Below the pieces are notes generated by a model. The model did not search any database, was not told where the DNA came from, and was given only the letters and a program-made list of their open reading frames with translations. Of a DNA stretch of 64,000 nucleotides, positions 1-9,213 are shown piece after piece. The stretch spans positions 46,453,573-46,517,572 of the forward strand of contig CP136064.1 of the NCBI GenBank assembly GCA_032622095.1, read 5' to 3'. Within the stretch, counting starts at the first letter, position 1; the number at the start of each line of letters is the position of its first letter. The DNA is from Siphonodentalium dalli. Taxonomy: Eukaryota > Mollusca > Scaphopoda > Gadilida > Siphonodentaliidae. The translations under genes and the position numbers were made by a program.

Positions 1-548
1 AATATCAATTAGTATGTACATATGTGCAAAATTTCATACTTAAGTCATAAAGTGAACAATTTTTTACTAGTCTATTCCACTATTTAGCCAATATCGGAAT
101 TTAAACGGTTAATGAAACGGGCGGTGGATGAGACAGCAAATACACGTTCGCAACCTATACTTAGTATGTATCCCACTACCATAAGTCATCATATTATGTT
201 GTCCATGGGGCTGCCCGGGCTCTCATGTGTTCTTCTGGTGCATATCATCATTTAAGGGGTTAATGAAGCCGGTCGTCAACGAGATGGCCTGTCAATCTTT
301 AGTATACCTTTAGTAAGTGCTTCGATACCATTAGTCATCAATATATAATCTGATCGTGTCCCTATGTGCCCGGACTCTCCTAGGTTCTTTTAGTCAATAT
401 CGGCATTTAAAGGGTTAATAAAGTCAATTGTCATAATCTATGCTTATTATGTATCCTACTACCATAAACCATCACATTACACTGTCCGCGGACCCATGGG
501 GCTGCCCGGGCTCGCCCGGGCTTGCCCGGGCAGTACTTAGTCACACCC
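1..548. repeat. Right arm of a long inverted-repeat (foldback) element
   Basis: Identical, apart from a few bases, to 60226-60773, which is the right arm of the foldback element at 57589-60773. Its mate would lie upstream of the window. It holds GC-rich CCCGGGC direct repeats around 500-535 and ends in TTAGTCACACC. Confidence 0.75.
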
Positions 549-665
549 ACATTTTTGATATACATAAATTGAAGAAAATAATTCGCTGTGAGTCGCAATG
601 TTAATGCTTCAAATGACTTTAATTCTTTAGACATGATACTCTCAAACATTAAAGCAGTTTTTCAA

Positions 666-671
666 ATGCAC
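666..671 (+). CDS. Possible two-codon start exon for the secreted protein
   Basis: The signal-peptide exon at 755 has no in-frame ATG before a TGA at 722-724. An ATG-CAC followed by GTACAG at 672 would make a phase-0 donor and an 83-bp intron ending at the CATTTCAG acceptor at 754, with a CTAAC branch-point-like sequence at 726-730. Splicing would give a 17-18 residue hydrophobic leader beginning M-H-L-I-L-V. The same bases recur at 60891. This is inference: such a short exon is unusual, and the true start could be in an exon outside the window. Confidence 0.25.
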
Positions 672-754
672 GTACAGTCCGTATAACTATTTAGTCCGTG
701 TGTCCACCTGGTTAGACCCCGTGACCTAACTTTACTATTTGCATCACATTTCAG

Positions 755-851
755 TTAATACTGGTTATCATAGTATTGTGCAGCCTGCATCTCACGACCG
801 GACGCCATACTATCGACCAAGAATTGCAAGATGTTCTCGATAAACATGAAG
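755..851 (+). CDS. Signal-peptide exon of a secreted protein
   Basis: A canonical acceptor (CATTTCAG, bases 747-754) and donor (AAG|GTAAGA at 852) bound a 97-bp exon. Read from base 755 in phase 0 it starts L-I-L-V-I-I-V-L-C-S-L, a hydrophobic leader core, then L-T-T-G and a charged stretch ending D-V-L-D-K-H-E. It ends in phase 1, which matches the 5' phase of the six-cysteine exons at 9109 and later. The D-V-L-D-K-H segment resembles the first residues of CAP/CRISP domains (FLDKHN), but I found no further CAP exon, so that link is weak. A direct splice to 9109 is phase-compatible and would give a small secreted cysteine-rich protein. A second copy is at 60980-61076. Confidence 0.6.
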
Positions 852-1881
852 GTAAGAATGGCATGTTATATATGTATATATCAGGGGGGGGGGGGGGGGG
901 TCGGAAAAAATTTCAGGCACGTATGGCATTTTTTCCCTTTCGATCATTTTTTGTACCCACCCACCCCCACCACCAAATTTTTTTCCGTTTTCGGCAGTTT
1001 TTTCCGACCATTTTTTGACACCCACCCCCTTTTAACACAAAAGCAGAGATTTGCGGGGGGGGGGGGGGATTCACTGTAAACATCTGTATATGAATTTCTG
1101 TGCATACTATTGCTATGGATGTTAACATGGACATGGCTGCCAGCGGCCATCTTGGATTTCAAAATTTGCAACAAAATACAACACGATAACTGCCTGCAGT
1201 CAGTTTACCAGTTATAATTATATTATTTCTCTCATTCAAAGTGGTTTTGAAGCCCAACTCATTGCCAAAACACTAAAAAAACAAGCAGGAAATTTATTTT
1301 TTAGTTGCGGAAAAAATTGCTTGTTGGTGGCTTTGACCACCCACCCACCCCGGTATACGTGCCGGCTTTTGTTTTTCACCCCCCCTGTATATATCGGATA
1401 AACCGAAAAACCGCAAAGGCCGCGCATGGCAAATGTGCTTGCGCCGAGTTGATTCTTGACCGAATACCCGATGCAGAGAAAATTGTCTAACGTAAAACCC
1501 ACCTATCGAACTGCCATTTGGAGCCAACTATCCATTTGGTTTGGCCTACAACTTTGTCTTGATTACATGAGTATAGGCCCACAATTCAGCATGGACAATT
1601 ATTGCTGTCCAAGGCGAAAAGTAACACGTTTAAATTATATTTAATTAGAATCCGGACTCGCCAGTTGATGGACGTTTCCTTCGAAGTTTGCCCTTGCGCT
1701 GTGTATTCGGCTGGTATGAGCTCTATATTTCTGTCCAATTTATTTGTTTATTTTCTTTCTTGATTTAAAGATACCCCATCCAATTCGACATCAAATAAAT
1801 TAACATCCCATAAGATATTTATCAGGCAACAAAACATAAAAAATAATGGCAATAGACGATGGTCGTTAGGGCCGCACATAT
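852..1881. other. Intron sequence with G/C homopolymers, no gene seen
   Basis: Contains long poly-G tracts (about 883-900 and 1056-1069), C-rich patches and a short 'GGCTGCCAGCGGCCATCTTGG' type motif near 1135. Translations here are proline/glycine low-complexity products of the homopolymers. No splice-bounded exon or known domain was recognised. Confidence 0.5.
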
Positions 1882-2338
1882 GTGACCCGCCATATCAAAT
1901 CCAGTCGTAAGTCGGGATTTTTTACCCTGTGCCAATGCATTCTCTTATATATGCGAGTCGACCATAGGTCGCCTCGCATATATAAGAGAATGCATTGGCC
2001 TAACAATTTTTTATCATTTTGTTTAAATAAATGTTTCTGACAATTTTTAGGACATAAAATAAAAAAACATCCATTACCCTGCAGGGAGCCCCACACATAT
2101 ATAGAAGCATATAGAAGAGGGTCGTCTGCTCATGTTTGTCTGGGGCTCTGTATGTGTGAAATTATAAAATTGTTAAAGAATACAAGAAAAAATTATTAAA
2201 ATTGTAAAAAATTGTTAGGCCAATGCATTCTCTTATATATGCGAGGCGACCTATGGTCGTTTCGCATATATAAGAGAATGCATTGGCACAGGGTAAAACA
2301 AATCCCGAATTACGACTGGATTTGATATGGCGGGTCAC
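1882..2338. mobile_element. Inverted-repeat MITE, GTGACCCGCC family
   Basis: Begins GTGACCCGCCATATCAAATC and ends with its reverse complement. Internal to each end is a near-perfect ~69-bp hairpin (1931-1999 and 2219-2287) with stem GCCAATGCATTCTC, an AT-rich segment and GCGAG, and loop around CCATAGG; the two hairpins are inverted relative to each other. A third internal palindrome has GAGCCCC/GGGGCTC arms (about 2086-2147). There is no coding capacity. Sister copies lie at 26754, 42303 and 62103. Transposase family unknown. Confidence 0.85.
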
Positions 2339-3289
2339 CATCACCAATACAGCGCCACACGAAACATCCAAAATAGTGCGATCAGAATGAGCATAAATAG
2401 CTTATTTTCGAAAGAGCTCTTCAATTTTCATCTTTGGTTGGTAATGAAGTAAAAACGCTCTTTATAAAATGTGATTTTTCGAATATTCTGGCGTCGAAGA
2501 ATACGAAACCTGGTAAAACTCATTATTCAGAAGTCTAGCGACACAAGAATCTTTCATAAATGGGTTTACTGATTTGTTCTCCCATTGTTGTCTGATGTAG
2601 AATACGTAAGAATAGAAGTGTTATAGTGTCTAATCGTATGGGGTTTATTGAATTTCCAATTATTATCTGAAAGAAACTTATTAGCTTGAATTCTAAGTGT
2701 CATCCCTTGACGTATAGTTTATACACAGGGACGTGGCTAGATGTGACTCAGATCAGTATGACAATTTAATTTCGCACACCCACCCCCTTCGGGTTAGATG
2801 TTTCAAACTGAATGGTATCCTAAAATTTCCAGTTATCGAACAAATTGTTGGCAAATTCTCATCAGTCCATCGCATATGCACCATTCCCACCCCCCCACCA
2901 CGATGACCTTACATATACATTTAGTGTAAACAATATTTTATTATCAAGAATAGCACATATACTACATAATATACACTCTTATAACTAATGTGTAGAAATA
3001 GTCCGGTCGCCAACCCCCCGAAATTCAAGGATGCGTGTTTTGGCGTATAAAGTTTTTTTCTCTGCGGATTTTGTTAATTCAGTCATCCGACATCAATATT
3101 TTATCGGCTGGCCATCTGTCAGCCTTGAGCAATTTTTTTCATAGCAACCTAAAAAGTATACCCCCCCCCCCAATTTTTTCCCAGACTTGAAACCAGTTAC
3201 TTGGAATTTGTTGCAAATTCACATGACTAATCTGGAAAATGTATATATTTTCATTAAGCTAAGACATAATGACACTATTTCGTGCCAAA
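2339..3289. other. Non-coding, no recognised element
   Basis: AT-rich sequence with CACCCACCCCC and poly-C patches (about 2776, 2888, 3162). I see no exon-like open frame or inverted-repeat structure. It is duplicated at 62560-63512 as part of the long direct repeat. Confidence 0.4.
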
Positions 3290-4400
3290 ATTGAAACTCA
3301 CCATCCAAGATGGCTACCAAAATGGCCACCGGAAGTTAAAATATCTTCTAGATCAGTTCATGCTGTTTGGAACTGGTTGAGTAATATGACTTTATTTTGT
3401 ATTTTGTATTTTAACTGATCATTGGATCAATTAAATATGCAATTATTGGGGTCCTACCCGCTTGTGATCCCTCAAAAATTCGATTTTACAGAACACGGTA
3501 TAAAATTTCACAAAAAATCACAACTCGGATTCTAGTCATATTTCAACAAGAAATGAACAGAAGGTTGCAATTAAGTAAGGCATACTATTACCTATGAATA
3601 TTCCAACTAAGTGAAACCACAATTCTTACTTTGGCTCAAGATGGCTGCCAAAATGGCCGCCAAAATATGGAAAATGGTAAATATTGCCCTAGGGTGTCCT
3701 GCAATCGCTTACAAGTTGTGGTTGATGTACAAAATGGGCTATTATGCCCTCTATACATTGAATACTAACATGTCTGCTGCATCATGGTTAATTGTTACTG
3801 TTGTTATCACTGACATCACCAATTGGACTTTTCTCACAAAAACTTGACATAAATATCGGCAAAAATTAACTTTTCTGGTTTGGACAATTTTTTCTAGTAA
3901 TATTGTAACTATCATTGAATTGAAAGGTGTGTATTGTATTGGTCTATCTTAAATGTGTCACACTACGGTGTTTATAGAACAAATTGCTCGAGATGGCTTC
4001 CAAAATGGCAACCAAATTGGTAATAAGTTATTGTTTTACATATATCATTATAACATTATATATATATAATTATTCTCTGCGTTATCCGAAAATGTAGCAA
4101 ATTGTGACCCATTTGGTTATTATATGTGTTAGTTAATTAACTGACAATTAAATGTTCTATTATGGCTGAACCAGTTCCGTATGGGGCATGACAAATTCAT
4201 TTTAAATTATGGAATTTTGCGGAGAACTTCTTTTGTGATTCTGACCATATTATTGGAAGGAAATGGGCAGAACTTTGAGACGGAACTGAGATGAACCATA
4301 ATATATGACTCTTCTGGTCTATTATGATAAAAAAATATCAACTGGATACAGGATGGATGCCAATATGGTAGCCAGGGAGTTACTCTGTGAGCATAGGTGA
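3290..4400. repeat. Degenerate ~350-bp tandem array with AAGATGGC motif
   Basis: The motif (A/G)AGATGGCTNCCAAAATGG recurs near 3306, 3640, 3991 and, more decayed, 4349, so units are about 335-355 bp. Flanking sequence between motifs is also related, for example the TTCACAAAAAATCA and TGAACAGAA stretches. An inverted set of the same units is found at 59211-60062. The open frame at 3611-3847 is a by-product of the motif. Confidence 0.7.
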
Positions 4401-4591
4401 GGTGAATAGGTATACATGGAGTTAGTGTATGTCATGAATGATGTGAATATGCATACAATGAGTGACTATATGGCTATGAGTGTGTTGTCCATAGTGAGAT
4501 GTATAGGTATACAGGGAGAGGTCATGGTCAGGTGTGTGGTGAATCGGTATGAACGGAGTTGACTGTATGGTGTACCCCGCTCGACAAAACA

Positions 4592-4687
4592 ATGGGGCTG
4601 AAACTCGTCCTGTGTCACGTGAACCTTCTGTGTATATTCTCTTTATGTTTACGTTGTAATTCTGGAGACACTACAGATATATTATAA
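4592..4687 (+). CDS. Small ORF with a hydrophobic leader (candidate exon)
   Basis: A 31-codon ORF starts in a good context (AACAATGG) and reads M-G-L-K-L-V-L-C, then N-L-L-C-I-F-S-L-C-L, which resembles a signal peptide. A GTAATT at about 4656 would be a phase-1 donor, the same phase used by the cysteine-rich exons downstream, so this could be an alternative first exon. No transcript evidence is available and nothing else around it supports a gene. Confidence 0.2.
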   Translation: MGLKLVLCHVNLLCIFSLCLRCNSGDTTDIL

Positions 4688-5042
4688 GCACATCACAATA
4701 AGGAATTTCCACCTGACAGATTGTACTGTATCCCAAGACCCTCTAGACCGATCGTTGTGAACGTTTACATGCCTAGTAAGTATCATAAGACCGTACTGCG
4801 ATATGTTTATTTTTAAACTGTTAAAGGTACGGTTGGCCTTGGCGGTGGGTATCCTGTGAAAATATTTCCACCCGTCAAAAACCGCCACAAACAGAAAGAA
4901 CATCAAAATGTAGAATACTTTGTCCTTATACAAATAAGAAATATCACATAAACAGTATGTTATTGTGATATATTTACATACACCTGATATCTCTTCCGAT
5001 TTCCCCATAGCGTTACGGTAGACACACCCCCTTATTCAATGC

Positions 5043-5103
5043 GTTCATAAACCTATGAACGTAACGTGACATCACTTTCAATGTCGTTCATAGGTTTATG
5101 AAC
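5043..5103. repeat. Hairpin: GTTCATAAACCTATGAACG inverted repeat
   Basis: Arms at about 5043-5063 and 5084-5103 are nearly perfect reverse complements around a 20-base loop. Each arm is itself partly palindromic. Followed by two copies of a CGGAAATCACCGGGGATTGT direct repeat (about 5114-5153). It lies inside the insertion in the K1 MITE. Confidence 0.7.
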
Positions 5104-5531
5104 ACATTGGTCCCGGAAATCACCGGGGATTGTCGGAAATCACCGGGGATTGTCGAACATTACCGACTGCTTGAGTATCTAGTCAGCCAATACGCAAAGG
5201 ATTTGATAGCAAACAATATGTAATCGAGGTTCACGATCGAATGGCTAGTGGCATCAAATCGTGAGCACGGGTGGCACGACTATCAGAATGTTGGTTATCA
5301 TATAATCCCATATCCCATAATATGTCAAATATAGCGAATTATCGAAATATGAAATACAACGAAAAATCGAAATAGGAAAATACAGCGAAATATAGAGCGA
5401 AATATAGAAATAGGAAATTATTTTTATAAACGAAATAACGGAGATATTTGAAAAAGTGTTTTTGACGAAATAACGGACATATTTGGAGAAGTGTTTTAAA
5501 GAGCGTAAGTATATAAATATAAATAATAAAA

Positions 5532-5666
5532 GGCGGATTCAACGTGGTCATGAGTTTTTGACCGCGATAAAAAATCAGCAAACTCCGCATGAACCCCTTC
5601 GGGGTTCATGCAGTTTGGTGAATGTTTCTCGCGGTCAAAATCCCATGACCACATTAAAACCGCCGT
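5532..5666. repeat. Long imperfect hairpin
   Basis: Paired segments include GGCGG/CCGCC, GTGGTCATG/CATGACCAC, TTTTGACCGCGA/TCGCGGTCAAAA and, at the centre, GCATGAACCCC/GGGGTTCATGC around TTC. It is probably a small foldback element inserted in the K1 MITE. Confidence 0.75.
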
Positions 5667-6173
5667 TCATTTCTTATATGTTTGACCATTGTTATGTAAA
5701 CAAAAGCATAAAAAGTTACTTTTCTGGTGTTTGTTTATATTATGATGGTAAACATAAAGAGCGTTCTTTGTTGGTGAATTCCTGATATGGGACTAATAAA
5801 GAGCGTTATGCCATTTGTGTGTGATTAGCCAGTAGCATTGTGCTGTCTTCTGTAACACAATCAGGCTCTTGCTTAGGTAAAATATAGTAGATCTTTATGG
5901 TAACATGGTGTTTACGCGATGGTCATGGTATCTATGAACGAAACTGTATGCGTTTTTATGTTTTTCTGTTTACGGTGTTTGGAACAAATATGAATATTTT
6001 CGACAATTACGGCATCCCGTGCCTTTAACACTTACGTACAGATGATCTTACATAATTAGATTACTTTAATGTATATATTTTATCGCACGTGTTGTACCAA
6101 CATTAATTTCGTAAACCGTTTTATAACACGCATGTTGTGTTACGGTAAAATAATATAAACGATTATTATTAAA

Positions 6174-6197
6174 TCTACTATATATTTTGAGAACTCC

Positions 6198-6243
<46 letters not shown>

Positions 6244-6609
6244 ATATATGTGTGTGTATATATACTTTATAGAATCGAAAACGGCTGCACCGATCGAGAC
6301 CAAACTTCCCATCTAAGGATAAAAACCCACGGGAATGGTCGTCGCGCCGTAAATCGGGTCAAATTGAAAACAAAAAATTAAATTAAAAAATTAAAAAGGC
6401 ACAATTAACTCATTGAAAAACAAAAAATTAAATAAAAAAATTAATTAACAAAATTAATTAAAAAACCAGTAAATTAAAACAGCACAATTAACTCATTGAA
6501 AAACACAAAATTAAATAAAAAAATTAATTAAAAAAATTAATTGAAAAAACTCATTAAAAAAATTGTCATGTTTCTGACGATTGCCGCCAGTGGCGGACTA
6601 ACCTGATAG
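6174..6609 (+). mobile_element. Helitron-like element 1 of a tandem array
   Basis: Starts TCTACTATATATTTTGAG, a typical Helitron 5' end (TC...CTACTA). It continues with a TA microsatellite and the conserved GAAAACGGCTGCACCGATCG block. Near the 3' end is the hairpin CCGCCAGTGGCGG (6584-6596), 13 bases before the terminus at ...CTGATAG. The next element starts at once with TCTACTATG. Internal sequence is AT-rich with a repeated ~110-bp TTAAATAAAAAAATTAATT-type segment. There is no Rep/helicase coding, so it is non-autonomous. Confidence 0.65.
6190..6262. repeat. (TA)n / (TG)n microsatellite
   Basis: Long alternating TA run followed by TGTGTGTATATA. A matching run occurs at 6635-6690 in the next Helitron-like element, so the microsatellite is part of the element's 5' region. 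Confidence 0.9.
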
Positions 6610-6634
6610 TCTACTATGTATTTTGAGAACTCCG

Positions 6635-6671
<37 letters not shown>

Positions 6672-7683
6672 GTGTGTGTATATCCTTTATAGACGCGAAA
6701 ACGGCTCCACCGATTGAGCCCAAACGTCCTATATAAGGGTAAACAACCCACGGGAATGGTCACTGGACCATTCGCGAGCCCGTGCGAACACTCCTTCACC
6801 CTTCAACTGCCACCGCAATGGGGATTGATGTGTTAATGATTAAACAGCGCTAGTATCTGCGGTGTCGTTGCTAAAGATCGTTACATCGGAAATATTCATG
6901 CATTTCCATTTCATAGAACTCACTTCTACGAATCCCAGGGGTGGCGAAATTGTTAACAAATGCGTTTATGTTTCTTCGATAATTGCCTAATACAATTAAA
7001 GCGTGGAGTCTGTCCATTTTCCCATGAAAAATCATATTCTGGAACCACCGGGTTCGAGATATTTTGTTCTTTCCGACATCGTAATTTTTGTAACTCGAAA
7101 TCACTCGATTCGGCGTCAATTCAGCCCTTGTGGGGCCTTCTAAAATTATGTCTTCACTTCCCAGTTATGCCCCAGGGTGTGGACTATGAGGAGAGATTTA
7201 TTGGAAGTCATAAGATATTTTGTATTGCCCGGGAACAATTCTTTTGAGTTGATTCCATCGATCGTCTTATGTTTCCGTTTTCGATGCATCGCGTAAATAA
7301 CGTACTTGTACTTCGCCTACATCATACCGTAATCATACCGTTATTGACGTCATCGCCGAGAGTTTGTCCGCCCGAGGTGACCTTGACCTTGAAACGGGTA
7401 CCCACAAATGACATTGGGCGGGTACGCACAAATGACCTTGGGCGATATCTCGGTAGTCAACTGTGACATCGATGTGAAATTTGTTATGTATGGTCAACTC
7501 GGGACGGGAAATATTTTTGTCAGGTTATTTTGTTCACCGAACATGACCTTGACCTTCAAACGGGTACCCGCACATGATAGCATGCTGTCGGCGTGCCTGT
7601 ACGGGGTTACATTGAAAAACAAAAATTAATGGATCGACCAAAGCCATGGGACGAATCCCGCCAGTGGCGGGATAATCTGCTAG
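6610..7683 (+). mobile_element. Helitron-like element 2 of a tandem array
   Basis: Begins TCTACTATGTATTTTGAG directly after element 1, with the same subterminal TA run and GCGAAAACGGCTCCACCGAT block. Its 3' end has the hairpin CCCGCCAGTGGCGGG (7657-7671), then ATAATCTGCTAG, which fits the Helitron rule of a short GC hairpin about 10-12 bases before CTRR. Element 3 follows with no spacer. The first tandem-triplication unit starts inside this element at 7540. Short open frames within it are not convincing genes. Confidence 0.7.
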
Positions 7684-8153
7684 TCTACTATATATTTTGA
7701 GACGTTTGTATATGTGTATATCCTTTATAGACTCGAAAACGGCTGGACCGATTGAGCCCAAACTTGCTATCTAAGGGTAAAAATCCACGAGAACTGCCAT
7801 CGCACCGCTTCGGAGAACGTCCGAGTACTCCTTCACTCTTCGCCCTGCCACCGTCGTTGGAATTGATGGGTTAATGAATTAATGATTAAAGAGCGTTCGT
7901 ATATGCGGTGTCGTTGTTAAAGAGCGTTTATATACACGAGTATAAATACGGCTCAATCGACCGTCTCGGAAACTGGGGATACCTCGGTCGTCAGCGGTGA
8001 CATCGACGTGAAATTTGTTATGTATGGTCAACTCGGGACGGGGAATATTTTTGTCGGCGTGCCTGTATACGGGGTTACCTTGAAAAACAAAAATTAATGG
8101 ATCGACCAAAGCCATGGGACCAATCCCGCCAGTGGCGGGCTAATCTGCTATAG
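7684..8153 (+). mobile_element. Helitron-like element 3 of a tandem array
   Basis: TCTACTATATATTTTGAG start, GAAAACGGCTGGACCGATTG subterminal block, and a CCCGCCAGTGGCGGG hairpin at 8125-8139 followed by CTAATCTGCTATAG. Copies of this element recur in units 2 and 3 starting at 11765 and 15838. Confidence 0.65.
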
Positions 8154-8490
8154 TATATTATATGTTTTGGAACTTCTGTCTGTATGTGTGTGTATATGTG
8201 TGTGTTATAGACTAGAACACTGCTCGACCGATCCGACTCAAATTTGGCATGTTGGCCTACTTTGATCCCGGGAACAATATGGGCGGGTTCACGTGCGACC
8301 GTGTCCTTGAACTTGACCTTAACCTCGCTCATATACGCTCATGTTTCCGGACCTCGACTGATCCGACTCAAATTTGGTATGTAGGCCTACTTTGATCCCG
8401 GGAACAGTATGGGCCGGTTCAGTTTCACGTGCGACCTGTCCTTGACCTTAGCCTCGCTCATATACGCATATATAGGCATGTTTCAGTCCG
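8154..8490 (+). mobile_element. Degenerate fourth Helitron-like end with internal duplication
   Basis: Starts TATATTATATGTTTTGGAAC, a decayed form of the TCTACTATATATTTTGAG end. It is followed by two ~120-bp direct repeats beginning at CGACCGATCCGACTCAAATT (about 8225) and CGACTGATCCGACTCAAATT (about 8357). No 3' hairpin is visible, so the element is truncated or fused with intron sequence. Confidence 0.45.
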
Positions 8491-9108
8491 CCTGGACAAA
8501 GATAGTTATTACTATTATTTTGATGATGTGAGATAGTATTAACCCACAGAGTGCGCTCATGCTTGAGTTTGTGTGGCGGTAGTGCTCAGTCGCAGTCACA
8601 CAACAGTTATGAGAATACTAAATTAATTTTAAGATTCGTTCGAAGAACAGCTTAGTTCTGCATGTAACCCCCGACCATGCCAAGACTTGGGGACACCATG
8701 CCATCATTATAATGTCTTTGTCCGATCGTGTGCCGACTCATTTTGAACACATATATATGCCAAGTCACCATATATGGATAGGTCCACTTGTCAACGGAAT
8801 ATTCTGGCCTTCGAACACCACCACAAATAATTGCTCAGTGAATTGTGAATTTTGTGATTAAAACAAAATTGACTCTCCCTAATCAGTTGTTGTTTTGTCA
8901 AGCATATACAACCACTCACCAATGTGTTAGTCATACGATATATTGGTAACACATCACAGATTATCTTCCCAAAGTTTCATTGCATTCTTACTACCACATC
9001 TAAAGCTATCTCTGAAATTATTAGTAGGGAACTTACTTTTTTATATTAGTATCCACGATAAGCAACTGTTTTTGTTGTGTTTAACACCTATTACATTTTT
9101 GTTTACAG
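8491..9108 (+). other. Intron upstream of the first six-cysteine exon
   Basis: AT-rich, with no coding signal beyond the splice acceptor. A pyrimidine-rich tract and TTTTGTTTACAG form a strong acceptor ending at 9108. Confidence 0.5.
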
Positions 9109-9213
9109 CGAGATGTGACACAAACCCATGTACGGGGGATTCAAAATTTCAAGGAGAGGATTGTCAGTGCTACTGTCGCGGAGATACAGAATTCGACATA
9201 GTGCTTTGCACAA
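9109..9213 (+). CDS. Six-cysteine (EGF-like) exon, unit 1
   Basis: Acceptor TTTTGTTTACAG|CG and donor ACAA|GTAAGT bound a 105-bp exon, symmetric phase 1-1. It encodes about 35 residues with spacing C-x4-C-x10-C-x1-C-x1-C-x10-C, beginning R-C-D-T-N-P-C and containing D-C-Q-C-Y-C-R-G. The N-P-C start and the C-x-C-x-C core resemble the short Cys-rich hinge between catalytic or CAP domains and ShK domains in secreted mollusc proteins. Six cysteines imply three disulfides and an extracellular site. Compared with units 2 and 3 it has F instead of Y in T-E-F-D-I. Confidence 0.75.

Larger units (their letters stand above)
1..3777. repeat. Long direct repeat, left copy (~60 kb spacing)
   Basis: This whole stretch recurs in the same orientation at 60226-64000 with an offset of about 60.22 kb. 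Differences are scattered single bases, homopolymer length changes and a few small indels. Both copies run off the window edge, so the repeat is longer than 3.78 kb. It carries an inverted-repeat arm (1-548), the signal-peptide exon (755-851), a GTGACCCGCC MITE (1882-2338) and the start of a ~350-bp degenerate array. The near identity means a recent segmental duplication or an assembly duplication; the sequence alone cannot decide. Confidence 0.95.
4821..6028. mobile_element. TTAA-flanked MITE (K1 family) interrupted by ~715 bp
   Basis: Left end TTAA-AGGTACGGTTGGCCTTGG, right end CCCGTGCCT-TTAA. The element matches 45383-45886 (inverted), 19916-20493 and 56657-57082. Compared with the uninterrupted 45-kb copy, about 4964-5680 is extra and contains the hairpins at 5043-5103 and 5532-5666. 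TTAA target plus AGG termini is the known signature of Kolobok-type elements; piggyBac-like is the alternative. No transposase is present. Confidence 0.7.

Noticed and set aside
776-1079. Overlapping + and - strand frames with Gly/Pro/Phe-rich products
   Set aside because: They read through the GTAAGA donor into poly-G and C-rich intron sequence; only 755-851 looks coding.
3611-3847. 78-codon frame beginning in the AAGATGGC motif
   Set aside because: By-product of a ~350-bp degenerate repeat that also occurs inverted elsewhere; no domain or splice support.
852-9108. Remaining CAP or astacin domain exons
   Set aside because: Looked for HYTQVVW-, GENL-, CNY-P-G- and HExxH-type coding on the + strand and saw none; not claimed.
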